64,000 nt of DNA. Origin: Candidatus Poribacteria bacterium. Its GTDB lineage: Bacteria > Poribacteria > WGA-4E > WGA-3G. The notes beneath the pieces were generated by a model. The model did not search any database. It was given only the letters and a program-made list of their open reading frames with translations, and was not told where the DNA came from. The stretch spans positions 62,001-126,000 of the forward strand of contig JAPOQK010000095.1 of NCBI GenBank assembly GCA_026710795.1. The letters run 5' to 3'. The position numbers were made by a program, and so were the translations under genes. Below are positions 25,112 through 33,823 of the stretch, in pieces (the stretch's first letter is position 1; every line of letters begins with the position of its first letter).

Positions 25112-25141
25112 ATATTACCATATTATTACTTATATTGTCAA
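25112..25141 (-). promoter_or_regulatory. Candidate promoter of the HMA gene pair
   Basis: On the minus strand TTGACA (25141-25136) is followed after 18 nt by TAATAT (25117-25112), 4 of 6 matches to the -10 consensus. The start codon lies about 30 nt further on, giving a short leader with a strong ribosome site. Confidence 0.5.
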
Positions 25142-25218
25142 TTTATTTTTCAGTGGCAGATTGTTATTATTCATGAAATACTGTAATCAGATACAGTGTA
25201 TAGGTTTCTATGTTCGTG

Positions 25219-25968
25219 TTAGTAAGGTTCTTCTCTGTGTGCATCAAGAAAAGGAAATATCTTTTGAAGGCGCAAGAGTTGTTTATGCACTGCAGCAGCC
25301 TTTTCAAATTGTAGCATTGCAGAGGCACTATTCCGCCTCGCTACTAAATTTGACTGCACTTTTTCATATTCACCATCAAGTAGATTAATTATATTCATAA
25401 TCATCTCTCTATAGAGTTCACGGGTGATGAGTGCAGCACAAGGCGCATAACAACGTTTCATATCGTATTGCAGGCATGCCCTATATCCAGCATGTGGCGT
25501 AATCATTCCCTGACATGTCCTAACCATAAAAATCCGTTGTAAAACATCAATCGCCTCATCTGTCCACCTACGACTGGAAAGTGGACCGAAATACTTGGCA
25601 TCGTCTGCTTGTACCTCGGGAACTCTTTCAAGTAGTGGAAAATCGTCAGATACATCAATACGAATATACCACGTTTGTGTTCCATACTTCAACGCAGAAT
25701 TATATGAAGGTTGATGTTTTTTGATTAGACGCGATTCAAGGAAGAGTGCTTCTTGTTCAGATTGACACACCTGATAACGGACAGTAGCCGTCCATCGGAT
25801 AAGTCGTTTGATTTTGGAACGTCTATTCTTTACATTATGAACATAGGAACGAACCCGTTTACGCAGACATTTTGCCTTACCAATATATAGGATTTTACCC
25901 GATGCACCATGAAAAAAGTAGACACCCGGATCCAAAGGCGCACCTTCGACCATTTCTTTTGTCAGCAT
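25219..25968 (-). CDS. UvrC-like GIY-YIG nuclease, N-terminal half only
   Basis: The 249-residue product has a GIY-YIG domain (GVYFFHGASGKILYIGKAKCLRKRV) with Arg and Glu conserved downstream, then a Cys-rich segment (CLQYDMKRCYAPC). It ends with a UVR motif (ARRNSASAMLQFEKAAAVHKQL). It matches the first half of UvrC, which makes the 3' incision in nucleotide excision repair, but lacks the RNase H-like and HhH parts that make the 5' incision. Length is close to Cho-type proteins. It may be an accessory repair nuclease; a full uvrC could lie elsewhere. Confidence 0.85.
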   Translation of the reverse strand: MLTKEMVEGAPLDPGVYFFHGASGKILYIGKAKCLRKRVRSYVHNVKNRRSKIKRLIRWTATVRYQVCQSEQEALFLESRLIKKHQPSYNSALKYGTQTWYIRIDVSDDFPLLERVPEVQADDAKYFGPLSSRRWTDEAIDVLQRIFMVRTCQGMITPHAGYRACLQYDMKRCYAPCAALITRELYREMIMNIINLLDGEYEKVQSNLVARRNSASAMLQFEKAAAVHKQLLRLQKIFPFLDAHREEPY

Positions 25969-26284
25969 CTTAAATTCCGCAAATGTGGTAGTTGAGTATT
26001 TAATACATAAGTGTTGGGAAACTGGATGAATATATCACATCCAGAAGTCTTGACACTGTATTATATTTCTGCTAAATTTCTTTATTAGAAAATATTCGTG
26101 ATAATTCCTACTAAATTAACAGAAATCACTCACAACACCTGTTACAGTATAGTTTCCTAACTATAATATACCCTTTAAAACATCTACGTTAAAAATAAAG
26201 GAGTGGTTACAATAAAATGCATCTTTTGAATTAAAATATCATTTTAATGTAAATCCTATCCATCAAAGGAGAGATATTATATTT
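25969..26284. other. Divergent intergenic region with a candidate promoter
   Basis: This 316-nt AT-rich gap separates the UvrC-like gene (minus) from the PhyH gene (plus). TTGACA at 26050-26055 is followed after 17 nt by TAAATT at 26073-26078 (4 of 6), a possible promoter for the PhyH-sulfatase-redoxin operon with a 200-nt leader. No repeat or small gene was seen. Confidence 0.45.
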
Positions 26285-27139
26285 ATGTCGCATTGGCAAC
26301 CAACTGAGAAACAAAAAACAGATTATGAGTCGGAAGGATATTTTATACTCCACAATGTCATTTCTGTAGATCTCGCTGCTGAACTACGTGGAGTTATCCG
26401 TAATGTCATCATGTTGCCAGAACCCGGTAAGTTTGTTGATATTGATCCCATGAATCCAATGGAAGATTCACCACAAGGAAGAATCGCTCGGTATAGAAAA
26501 TTAGGGAATTTTTGTGTCCAATCACCGCTAATCTGGCATAATGTGTTTGCTGGTGAAAAATTCCTCAACATCACACGTCATTTTCTCGGTGATGATATTA
26601 TCGTTAAGTTCAACAGTTGTTTCCTCAAACCTGCTCACACAGGAAGTGCCACACCTTGGCATCAAGATAACGGACTTTGGCGGGATGGTGAGACTGAACC
26701 TTTGAACTTCTGGACACCACTTGAACCAGCAACACGAGAAAATGGGTGTATGCAGTTTATTCCCGGTAGTCATAAAACAGAGATAGTGGAGCATGTTCTA
26801 TATCCCGATAGTATTCACGGAGAACTACCACGTGAAGCTGTTAAGGAGATGCAGCAAAAACACGGTATACATCACATAGAATTAGACCCTGGAGATGTGG
26901 TGTTCTGGCACAGCAATATGTGGCACTATAGTCCACCGAATAAGAGCGCGCGGAGTCGTATCGCTATTGCAGGTGTCTGGACAAATCCTGAGATTGCCAG
27001 AAAAAGCAGACGTATCTGGCAGCAAGCACGTTGGGCAATGAAAAATGGGAATGTGTGCACCCAATTTCCACCAGAACCTGTTCAAATAGACGTCAACAAT
27101 ACTGAAACACTGAAACCGTTCCCAACAGCCAAGGATTAA
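26285..27139 (+). CDS. Phytanoyl-CoA dioxygenase (PhyH) family protein
   Basis: The 284-residue product is an Fe(II)/2-oxoglutarate dioxygenase of the PhyH type. The iron ligands are H126-Q-D128 (TPWHQDNG) and probably H214 (MWHYSPPN), with Arg223 or Arg225 for 2-oxoglutarate. Family members hydroxylate lipids, natural products and other small molecules; the substrate cannot be told. GGAG lies about 14 nt before the ATG. The sulfatase starts 3 nt after its stop codon, so the two are co-translated. Confidence 0.9.
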   Translation: MSHWQPTEKQKTDYESEGYFILHNVISVDLAAELRGVIRNVIMLPEPGKFVDIDPMNPMEDSPQGRIARYRKLGNFCVQSPLIWHNVFAGEKFLNITRHFLGDDIIVKFNSCFLKPAHTGSATPWHQDNGLWRDGETEPLNFWTPLEPATRENGCMQFIPGSHKTEIVEHVLYPDSIHGELPREAVKEMQQKHGIHHIELDPGDVVFWHSNMWHYSPPNKSARSRIAIAGVWTNPEIARKSRRIWQQARWAMKNGNVCTQFPPEPVQIDVNNTETLKPFPTAKD

Positions 27140-27142
27140 CGG

Positions 27143-28462
27143 ATGAAAAAACCGAACATTGTCGTATATCTATCTGACGATCATGGAAGGGAATACCTCG
27201 GTTGCTACGGAAATACACACATCAAAACACCACACTTAGATCGCATCGCTGAAGAAGGTATGCGTTTTACGCATGCATTTACACCAACACCTACCTGTGC
27301 TCCATCACGTTCCACACTATACACAGGACTATATCCTGCACGTCACGGCGCGATGGGAAACCATACTGAATGTCATTCAACGCTTGAGACCTTACCAAAA
27401 CTGCTACGCGATCAAGGTTACAGAGTTGCAATCGCAGGAAAAACACATGTGAAACCTGCGGAACTCTTCAATTTTGAATATATCGGTGGATTTCTACCAA
27501 AGCGGGAGGAACATAGACGTAAATACCGCGCCGAAGGTCTTGATACCGTTCCAGTTGAAAGATTTCTATCTTCACATCAGCAAGAAAACCCAGATCAACC
27601 AATCTGTCTTATTTTAGGCGATAGCAACCCACATGTTACTTGGGAACCGAACAAGATATATGAGCCGAACACACTACCTTTGCCACCCTATATAGCAGAT
27701 ACACCTATTGCACGGAAAGCACTTGCCAACTACTATCAGGACATCACTACGATGGATACACGTATTGGTGAGGTAGATAGAATGTTGGAAACACACGGAT
27801 ATTCTGATAACACACTTTTTATTTATACAACTGATCACGGATCCGAATGGACCCACTGCAAGTGGACATTGTATGATACAGGTATACATCTTCCATTGAT
27901 CGCAAGGTGGCAAGGTGTGGTTCCAGATTCTTCTGTTTCAGATGCGATGATATCTCATATTGATTTTCTACCAACACTAATAGATATTGCAGGAGGGGAA
28001 CCTTCTGAAGAGATAGATGGCAGAAGTTACAAGGAAGTTTTGTGTGGACAACAAGTAACTTTTCGTGATAAAATATACGGCACACATACACGCGATGGGA
28101 ATATGAACGTTTTCCCACAAAGATGTGTTAGAAATAACAAATACAAATATATCTTAAACCTTATGCCTGAAAATACTTGGACAACACATTTCACACAGGT
28201 AGAGGGTATACCAGAAAGCCATGCAGAAGTATGGAACAGTTGGGTAGAAAAAGCGAAACATGACCCAAAGACTGCAGAACTTGTTTATTTGACACAACAC
28301 CATCCTGTCGAGGAACTGTATGATATAACTGTAGACCCTTATGAATTTGACAATATAGCTTATGATCCAACATCGCATCCGATACTTGAACAGATGCGTG
28401 CTGATGTTCAAAATTGGATGCAAACACAAGGAGACGAAGGAGAAATTGAGTATGATGAATAG
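27143..28462 (+). CDS. Type I sulfatase (formylglycine-dependent)
   Basis: The 439-residue product carries the sulfatase signature C52-A-P-S-R with Cys as the residue converted to formylglycine, and the N-terminal metal residues (NIVVYLSDDHG). A second metal region reads YTTDHGSEWTH. No signal peptide is visible, so it probably acts in the cytoplasm on imported or intracellular sulfate esters. The gene lies between the PhyH gene and the selenocysteine redoxin, overlapping the latter by 11 nt. A formylglycine-generating enzyme is not encoded in the window. Confidence 0.92.
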   Translation: MKKPNIVVYLSDDHGREYLGCYGNTHIKTPHLDRIAEEGMRFTHAFTPTPTCAPSRSTLYTGLYPARHGAMGNHTECHSTLETLPKLLRDQGYRVAIAGKTHVKPAELFNFEYIGGFLPKREEHRRKYRAEGLDTVPVERFLSSHQQENPDQPICLILGDSNPHVTWEPNKIYEPNTLPLPPYIADTPIARKALANYYQDITTMDTRIGEVDRMLETHGYSDNTLFIYTTDHGSEWTHCKWTLYDTGIHLPLIARWQGVVPDSSVSDAMISHIDFLPTLIDIAGGEPSEEIDGRSYKEVLCGQQVTFRDKIYGTHTRDGNMNVFPQRCVRNNKYKYILNLMPENTWTTHFTQVEGIPESHAEVWNSWVEKAKHDPKTAELVYLTQHHPVEELYDITVDPYEFDNIAYDPTSHPILEQMRADVQNWMQTQGDEGEIEYDE

Positions 28463-29066
28463 ACTTATTAATGGTCTTGCATTTGCCGCACTAATTGCTG
28501 TGGCACTAATAGGTTTTGGATGCCTTGATACAAATATGCTTCCAGAAGATTTATTAACAAACCCGCAAGAACCCACTTTTGACCCGTTACCTGCTGGTGA
28601 AGGGTTATCAATAGGTGAGACAGCACCCGCATTTTCGCTTCCTGATGGAGATGGAAATATACATTCCTTAAACGACTATGCTGGAAAAGTGCTGGTACTT
28701 GCTTTTTATGCTACTGGAGGTTGACCGTTTTGTAGAGGACAACTCGGTGAGTTGCAAAATGGATATGAGAATATAAAATCAGCAGGTGCTGCTGAATTGA
28801 TTGCTATTAGTGCTGATACTCCAGCAGGTGCATCTAATACACGTAATAACGAAAATATAACTTATCTTCTACTTTCAGATGATGACAAACTGACTATTGA
28901 TGACTACAATGCCTTTGATCAGAATGGTTCAGGATTAGCACGCCCTACAACCTACATTATTGATGAAAGTGGTAAGATTGCTTGGAAAGACCTCGGTGCA
29001 AGGTATGGTCATCGAACATCTTCGGATCAGATTATCACAGCATTAAATGAATTGGAATCACAATAG
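28452..29066 (+). CDS. Selenocysteine-containing AhpC/TSA-type redoxin lipoprotein
   Basis: The 204-residue product reads through an in-frame UGA (28722-28724) as selenocysteine 91 in FYATGG-U-P-F-C94-RGQLGEL. This is the place where thioredoxin-like and peroxiredoxin-like proteins carry their reactive Cys. N-terminal residues 1-24 form an export signal ending in G-F-G-C, a plausible but not ideal lipobox. The redoxin fold follows: GETAPAFSLPDGDG, the U-P-F-C motif, ELIAISADTP and RPTTYIIDESGKI with the cis-Pro segment. Expected role is peroxide reduction or thiol exchange outside the cytoplasm. AAGGAG precedes the ATG by 9 nt, within the sulfatase gene, so translation is coupled. Confidence 0.87.
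28740..28754 (+). promoter_or_regulatory. SECIS-like hairpin of the redoxin gene
   Basis: CAACTC and GAGTTG form a perfect 6-bp stem around the loop GGT, which begins 22 nt after the UGA (21 nt between). A GGU apical loop is the arrangement expected for SelB binding. Confidence 0.72.
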
Positions 29067-29153
29067 GTAATACTAACAAACTCTAGAAATTTTTGTGTTG
29101 GTTTCACATTAATCAGTCTAACTCCATAACTGATAAATAATACGTCTTTTGTA

Positions 29154-29174
29154 GCACAAACTGTTAGTTTGTGC
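29154..29174. repeat. GCACAAACT hairpin repeat
   Basis: GCACAAACT and AGTTTGTGC form a 9-bp stem around GTT between the redoxin gene and the LamG gene. Related sequences lie near 52109-52135 (decayed) and 63116-63172. It may end transcription of the redoxin operon. Confidence 0.6.
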
Positions 29175-29263
29175 CGTGATATCATATTCTACGATAATAG
29201 GCAAATAGGACATAATTTATCTGATATGGTATAACCTATCCGACTCAACACACATACTAACAA

Positions 29264-29296
29264 AAAACGAAAAAGGGCAGAGTTACCTCTGCCCTT
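29264..29296 (-). terminator. Intrinsic terminator of the LamG gene
   Basis: On the minus strand AAGGGCAGAG pairs with CTCTGCCCTT over 10 bp around a 4-nt loop, followed by TTTTTCG and TTTTTTG. It starts 23 nt beyond the LamG stop codon. The symmetric stem could also work on the plus strand. Confidence 0.85.
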
Positions 29297-29318
29297 ATAT
29301 GCTATACCTAACCCTAAC

Positions 29319-30098
29319 CTATTTTTTGTGTTCAGCTTTTATAAAACCCCATCTTGTCGCCAGTTTATCCGCAGGTTCAACAGATAAAAAGGCACCATCT
29401 TTAACCATGCTTATTTCATCAACGGAAAGGATGCGATTAAAGAGATACACTTCGTCAATTATCCCCGTAAAGAACTCAAGACCTGGATGTCTTGCTCCAA
29501 CCATTACTGAACCGTCAATCTGAATAATTGCTGGTGGCTTTGGTCCACCACCTACTTTTTTCCCGTCATAATAAATACTTACATCTGTACCTATATCATG
29601 AGTCACAGCAATATGTACCCAATCTTGGGGTTGGTTTTCATCGGTAATACCTTTTCGTGTCCATCCTGGTGCTTTAGACCAAAAATAAGTTTTTTGGTCA
29701 CCACTATTAAATATAGTTGCCCATACAAGTGAACCAGCAGAAACCATATAGTTCCAGTTAGCAGCTTGAACAGGACCACGTTTAACCCAAAATGCAATAG
29801 AGAACTTTTCTCTTAACTGCAATGTATCATTTATAGGAATTTTAACATATTGACTTTTTGATCCATCAAATTCAAGTGCTTGACTGTCAAATTGTCCATC
29901 AACCCATGAAGGGTTGGCAACAAGTTCCCCGTCATGTTTGTAAATAGAACTATCCTTTGCTTTGTTTCCATTACCTTCATCAAAGGATAGGTACAACACG
30001 AGTGATTCATCATCTAAACCTGCAAACGAGTCAGCAGCTACGATGAACATTGACAGAAATATGACCAATACCATTGTGTATTTTACCCATTTTAACAC
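29319..30098 (-). CDS. Secreted LamG (concanavalin A-like) domain protein
   Basis: The 259-residue product has a signal peptide (VLKWVKYTMVLVIFLSMFIVAADSFA) and one LamG/pentraxin-type jelly-roll domain, from SLVLYLSFDEGNG through VHIAVTHD and FTGIIDEVYLFNRILSVDEI. Such domains bind carbohydrate or protein. The GTG start at 30098 follows GAGGAGG by about 9 nt; a longer frame would overlap the upstream gene without a ribosome site. Its C-terminus SVEPADKLATRWGFIKAEHKK resembles that of the LamG gene at the right edge, so the two are paralogues. Confidence 0.85.
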   Translation of the reverse strand: MLKWVKYTMVLVIFLSMFIVAADSFAGLDDESLVLYLSFDEGNGNKAKDSSIYKHDGELVANPSWVDGQFDSQALEFDGSKSQYVKIPINDTLQLREKFSIAFWVKRGPVQAANWNYMVSAGSLVWATIFNSGDQKTYFWSKAPGWTRKGITDENQPQDWVHIAVTHDIGTDVSIYYDGKKVGGGPKPPAIIQIDGSVMVGARHPGLEFFTGIIDEVYLFNRILSVDEISMVKDGAFLSVEPADKLATRWGFIKAEHKK

Positions 30099-30129
30099 TG
30101 TGAGTCCCTCCTCATAATCCAGTAATTGT

Positions 30130-31872
30130 TTAACAAGCACCGCATTTTTTACAGACAGTTGTATCGCATTGGCTTGTCATATAACCTTTTTCGTGTTTGT
30201 TGTGTTCAAGTTGTAAAAATTGGGGTTTAACGTTTAGGTCAAGATGATCCCAAGGGTTTACTTCGGTAAAACCACGTTTACGAAGCGCATAAAAATCTGG
30301 GGCTAATCCATGTGTGCGGAATGCGTTGTTCCAAGTATTCCCTTGTGCAAGGTCAAGAATAACCTTTCCAAGTCGACGGTCTCCTCTGGCAAATACTGCC
30401 TCTTGGTGTGCCATCCGGGCACTTGCAGAGGATACTTTGATACTGCCAAGTCTGTTTATCTCCCGCTTCAGATAATCAAGTTTTTTTGCTATTGTTTTTG
30501 GTGGTTCCATAGGCACCCATTGAAATGGTGTATGCGGTTTTGGTACCATAGGTGAAATTGTAAAACTGACACGACCTATTTTTCCAGAACGCTTAGCATG
30601 TGGTAACAGGATAGTCCGCATCTCTTTCGCCATATCCACGATTGCTGTTACATCCTCTGGTGTTTCATGCGGAACACCAATGAGGAAATATAATCGGAGG
30701 TTAAGAATATCTCGTTTCAACGCCTCTTCAAAAACATAATAGAGTCGTTCTTTGGGGATTGCTTTGTTCACAACCTTTTGTAGTTCTTCGGTTGCTACTT
30801 CCGGTGCGATGGTGATTGTGCCTTGATCGCTATCTGCCAGTGCATCAAGCAAAGGTGCCTCAACTGTTTCTGCACGCAGCGAAGCACATGAGATACGGAA
30901 TCCTCGATCAACTAAACCAGATGCAATCTCGTTTATCTGCGGATGGTCAGAAATAGACGCTCCAACCAACCCGATTCTGTCAGTAATACCTCGTGCTTTT
31001 TCTGCAAGTTCAAGCGTGTTATCTACGGTACGGTGTCTAGGCCATCTACGCGCATAATCCGCCACACAGAAACGACATTGCCTACCACACCCGCGTACAA
31101 TTTCAATCAAGTGTGCGTTGGAAAACTCTGTGTTGGGTGTATGTATATGCGTACAGGTCTCCACATCATTGAGAACTGGTACTGCTGCGGAACGAATTTT
31201 TTCTGGAAATCCTGGCTTTGCACGGACTTGTTCCACAGTACCATCTGTATGGTATGTAACATCATAAAAACTTGGGACATACAAACCTGGTTCTTTAGAG
31301 AGGGATTCTAATAAGTCAACTTTAGGGGTGTTCGACTGTTTCCAATCGTTAAATTTGTCCATTAACTCATGGATAATGTGTTCTGCTTCACCTACAACAA
31401 AGACATCTATAAAATCCGCTAACGGTTCTGGATTATATGAGATGTTTATTCCACCTGCGATGATAAGCGGATCCCATTCTGAACGTTCTTCAGATAACTG
31501 CGGTATCTTACCTAACTCCAAGGCACGTACGATATTTACATAATCAGATTCAAAGGAAACTGAAAATCCGACAATATCAAATGCGTTCAGAGGGGTTTGT
31601 GTTTCTAATGAGAAGAGTGGAATATTCTTCTTGATCAATTCGTGAACATAATCCGATTCTGGAATAAAAACACGTTCACAAGCAGTATCCAGACGACGAT
31701 TCAACGTAGCATGGATTACCTGTACCCCTAAACTTGACATACCAAGTTGATATGTGCTCGGATAAACCAATGCGAATCTGTTAGATTTTCTATACTGTAT
31801 TGATGCACGTTTGTCTTCAACTGTGTATTTTTCTGTTTGTAGTAGTTGAAGTGTGTGCTTGCGTAAATCCAA
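30130..31872 (-). CDS. B12-binding-domain radical SAM protein (TIGR03960-like)
   Basis: The 580-residue product has an N-terminal cobalamin-binding-like region (residues about 30-180, ALVYPSTYQLGMSSLG), then a radical SAM core with C262-x3-C266-x2-C269. The block SISDHPQINEIASGL and RISCASLRAETVEAPLLDAL is typical of the TIGR03960 family. It ends in the Cys-rich tail CDTTVCKKCGAC. Members are uncharacterised and often lie near ribosome or division genes. No export signal. It follows ftsZ after 43 nt on the same strand and may be the last gene of the cluster. Confidence 0.85.
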   Translation of the reverse strand: MDLRKHTLQLLQTEKYTVEDKRASIQYRKSNRFALVYPSTYQLGMSSLGVQVIHATLNRRLDTACERVFIPESDYVHELIKKNIPLFSLETQTPLNAFDIVGFSVSFESDYVNIVRALELGKIPQLSEERSEWDPLIIAGGINISYNPEPLADFIDVFVVGEAEHIIHELMDKFNDWKQSNTPKVDLLESLSKEPGLYVPSFYDVTYHTDGTVEQVRAKPGFPEKIRSAAVPVLNDVETCTHIHTPNTEFSNAHLIEIVRGCGRQCRFCVADYARRWPRHRTVDNTLELAEKARGITDRIGLVGASISDHPQINEIASGLVDRGFRISCASLRAETVEAPLLDALADSDQGTITIAPEVATEELQKVVNKAIPKERLYYVFEEALKRDILNLRLYFLIGVPHETPEDVTAIVDMAKEMRTILLPHAKRSGKIGRVSFTISPMVPKPHTPFQWVPMEPPKTIAKKLDYLKREINRLGSIKVSSASARMAHQEAVFARGDRRLGKVILDLAQGNTWNNAFRTHGLAPDFYALRKRGFTEVNPWDHLDLNVKPQFLQLEHNKHEKGYMTSQCDTTVCKKCGAC

Positions 31873-31915
31873 TATTATTCCTCGTTATTAAAATTAGATA
31901 AAGATTTAGATAAAT

Positions 31916-33244
31916 TTAATTTCTTCGTTTATCCCGTCGCTGTTGAACACGAAGAAATGCTGGGATGTCCCACTGTTTTTCTCTGTTCTGTTCTTGTTCT
32001 TCGTTTTCTGACTGATCATTTTCCGGCTCTTCTTGTGCGTTTCGTTGCGGTTGCTGCCGTTGAGGTGCAGGTGTTCTTGATTGTGTAGGTGCGGGTGCTC
32101 TATCGTCCTTTCTATCTTGTGGTTGTCTGTCCCATGTGGGTCGCTGTGTACCCTGTTGACCAGGTCCTGATCCACTGGATTCACTATTCCGAATACGACT
32201 GCCTTGGAACATAGGCTTCTGTTGTGCACCTCCGCGATTAAATCCACCACCTTGGCTTGTTGAATAACCTAAATCAGGAGGTGGATCAAATCCTGTAGCA
32301 ATTACAGTCACCAACACTTCATCGTTGAGTTCCAATTCATCCTTATAGACCAAGCCAAAGATCGGTTGTGCGTCTTCGGATGCTTCTACAATTACCCGCA
32401 TCGTGTCATCCAATTCCGCCATTGTAAAATCTGGTGGCGATGTGATATTTACGATCATCCCAACAGCTCCTGCGATACTGTTTTCTTCAAGTAGGTTTGA
32501 GGAAATAGCCGCCGCTGCAGCAGCTTGAGCTCGATTATCTCCAGTGGCTCTTCCCATTCCCATCAAGGCTGTTCCCGCATCACGCATGACAGTTTCAACG
32601 TCGGCAAAGTCCACATTAATCTCACCAGCCTCTGTAATAATATCGGAGATGCTCTGAACACCATGCAATAAAATCTCATCTCCTATCTTGAATGCTTCTG
32701 GGATAGGAAGTTTTCTATCAATGGTATCAATTAAACGTTGGTTAGGAACAACAATGACAGAGTCGGCACTTGAACGAAGTTCTTCCAATCCAATTTCAGC
32801 TTTTTCTGCGCGATGCCTACCTTCAAAATTAAATGGACGTGTAACCACACCAATCGTTAAAGCTTGCTTCTCCTTAGCGAGAGCTGCTACAACTGGTGCT
32901 GCTCCAGTTCCTGTGCCTCCACCCATACCTGCTGCAACAAAAACCATGTTTGCAGAATCAACAATTTCTTGTAAAACTTCTCGGTCTTCATCAGCTGCCT
33001 TTTTACCGATCTCAGGATTTGCACCTGCCCCCAATCCATTGGTTGTGCTCATTCCAATTGGAATTTGTTTCGCACCATGGCATGTGCTAAGTGCCTGTTG
33101 GTCAGTGTTTACAGCATAAAACTCAATGCCGGTGAGACCTGCTTCTATCATACGTCTTACAGCATTTCCACCTGCTCCACCAACACCAATAACCTTTATT
33201 TTTGCACTGGCATTATCAAATTCTTCTTGTTCAAAATCTATCAT
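31916..33244 (-). CDS. ftsZ: Cell division GTPase FtsZ
   Basis: The 442-residue product has the tubulin-type GTP loop GGGTGTGAAP, the NTDQQAL and VGGAGGNAV motifs and the T7 synergy loop (NVDFADV). Residues after about 325 form a Gln/Pro/Arg/Asn-rich linker of nearly 100 residues ending in the conserved peptide WDIPAFLR, which docks FtsA, followed by a basic tail. It polymerises at midcell to build the Z ring. AAAGGTGA precedes the start. A 579-nt spacer separates it from ftsA, so it probably has its own promoter. Confidence 0.98.
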   Translation of the reverse strand: MIDFEQEEFDNASAKIKVIGVGGAGGNAVRRMIEAGLTGIEFYAVNTDQQALSTCHGAKQIPIGMSTTNGLGAGANPEIGKKAADEDREVLQEIVDSANMVFVAAGMGGGTGTGAAPVVAALAKEKQALTIGVVTRPFNFEGRHRAEKAEIGLEELRSSADSVIVVPNQRLIDTIDRKLPIPEAFKIGDEILLHGVQSISDIITEAGEINVDFADVETVMRDAGTALMGMGRATGDNRAQAAAAAAISSNLLEENSIAGAVGMIVNITSPPDFTMAELDDTMRVIVEASEDAQPIFGLVYKDELELNDEVLVTVIATGFDPPPDLGYSTSQGGGFNRGGAQQKPMFQGSRIRNSESSGSGPGQQGTQRPTWDRQPQDRKDDRAPAPTQSRTPAPQRQQPQRNAQEEPENDQSENEEQEQNREKQWDIPAFLRVQQRRDKRRN

Positions 33245-33823
33245 TATTTTTTTTAGTCACCTTTGGACAACTCATCATTCGGTGCTTCCCATCATAAAAC
33301 ATCCGATTTTGATTAGTTATATAACATAGTCTTTCCAACGGTAACCTTATTCCTCCCTCTTCGTAAGTATTTCATTTTTCAAGCACCATCACAGTGTGAA
33401 TTCTTATACGTAATAGTCTGCTATTAGTTTACTTTAAAATTCCTAACACCACCCCATTTACCCCCGCGGTGCCAAGTAGCCGTTTTTTTGTCAGTAAAGA
33501 AATGTTGATTTATTCAAGGATCCGTTTTCGCTTTATTCCATATTTACTAATTACGATATAAATATCTACATTAAATTTTATAAATCTGTGAATACTTCAG
33601 TTCGTGTGATACTACTACTAACATAGTGATTCTATTAACTTTTAAATTATACATTAGTATTTAATTTAAATCAATACATTGCTTGAGTTATAGAAAAGTG
33701 AATATCAGTAGCAGTTTAGTATCTTTCTGAATTAATCATTTTTTACAATATAGATGATTACATTTGTGTTTATGGAATTCAGATTGTATGAGCATCAATG
33801 TGTGTTGAATGTTGCTTTTATTC
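33245..33823 (-). other. Long leader region of ftsZ
   Basis: This 579-nt spacer between ftsA and ftsZ is very AT-rich and has no gene. It holds a promoter (33646-33674) and, about 160 nt further downstream on the minus strand, a GC-rich island at about 33443-33482. The island includes TTGGCACCGCGGGGG and AAATGGGGTGGTG, giving several G-runs. The transcript leader would be about 395 nt. The island may be regulatory RNA or a repeat remnant. Confidence 0.5.
33646..33674 (-). promoter_or_regulatory. Candidate ftsZ promoter (TTGATT-N17-TATAAT)
   Basis: On the minus strand TTGATT (33674-33669) is followed after exactly 17 nt by a perfect TATAAT (33651-33646). The -35 matches 4 of 6 bases. In such AT-rich DNA chance matches occur, but position and spacing are good. 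Confidence 0.5.

Noticed and set aside
24169-29066. UGA as a reassigned sense codon (Trp or Gly)
   Set aside because: UGA ends normal genes here, such as ftsI (48431-48433) and nadD (53203-53205), Trp is coded by UGG, and the three in-frame UGAs all fall at redox or metal Cys positions.
30130-31872. C-terminal CKKCGAC of the radical SAM protein as a truncation
   Set aside because: The frame ends in a regular stop, a ribosome site and start of the next gene follow, and the full family core is present.
33443-33482. T-box riboswitch before ftsZ
   Set aside because: Only the TGGCACCGCG word fits. No stem I, specifier loop or matching antiterminator arm was found, and ftsZ is not an amino-acid gene.
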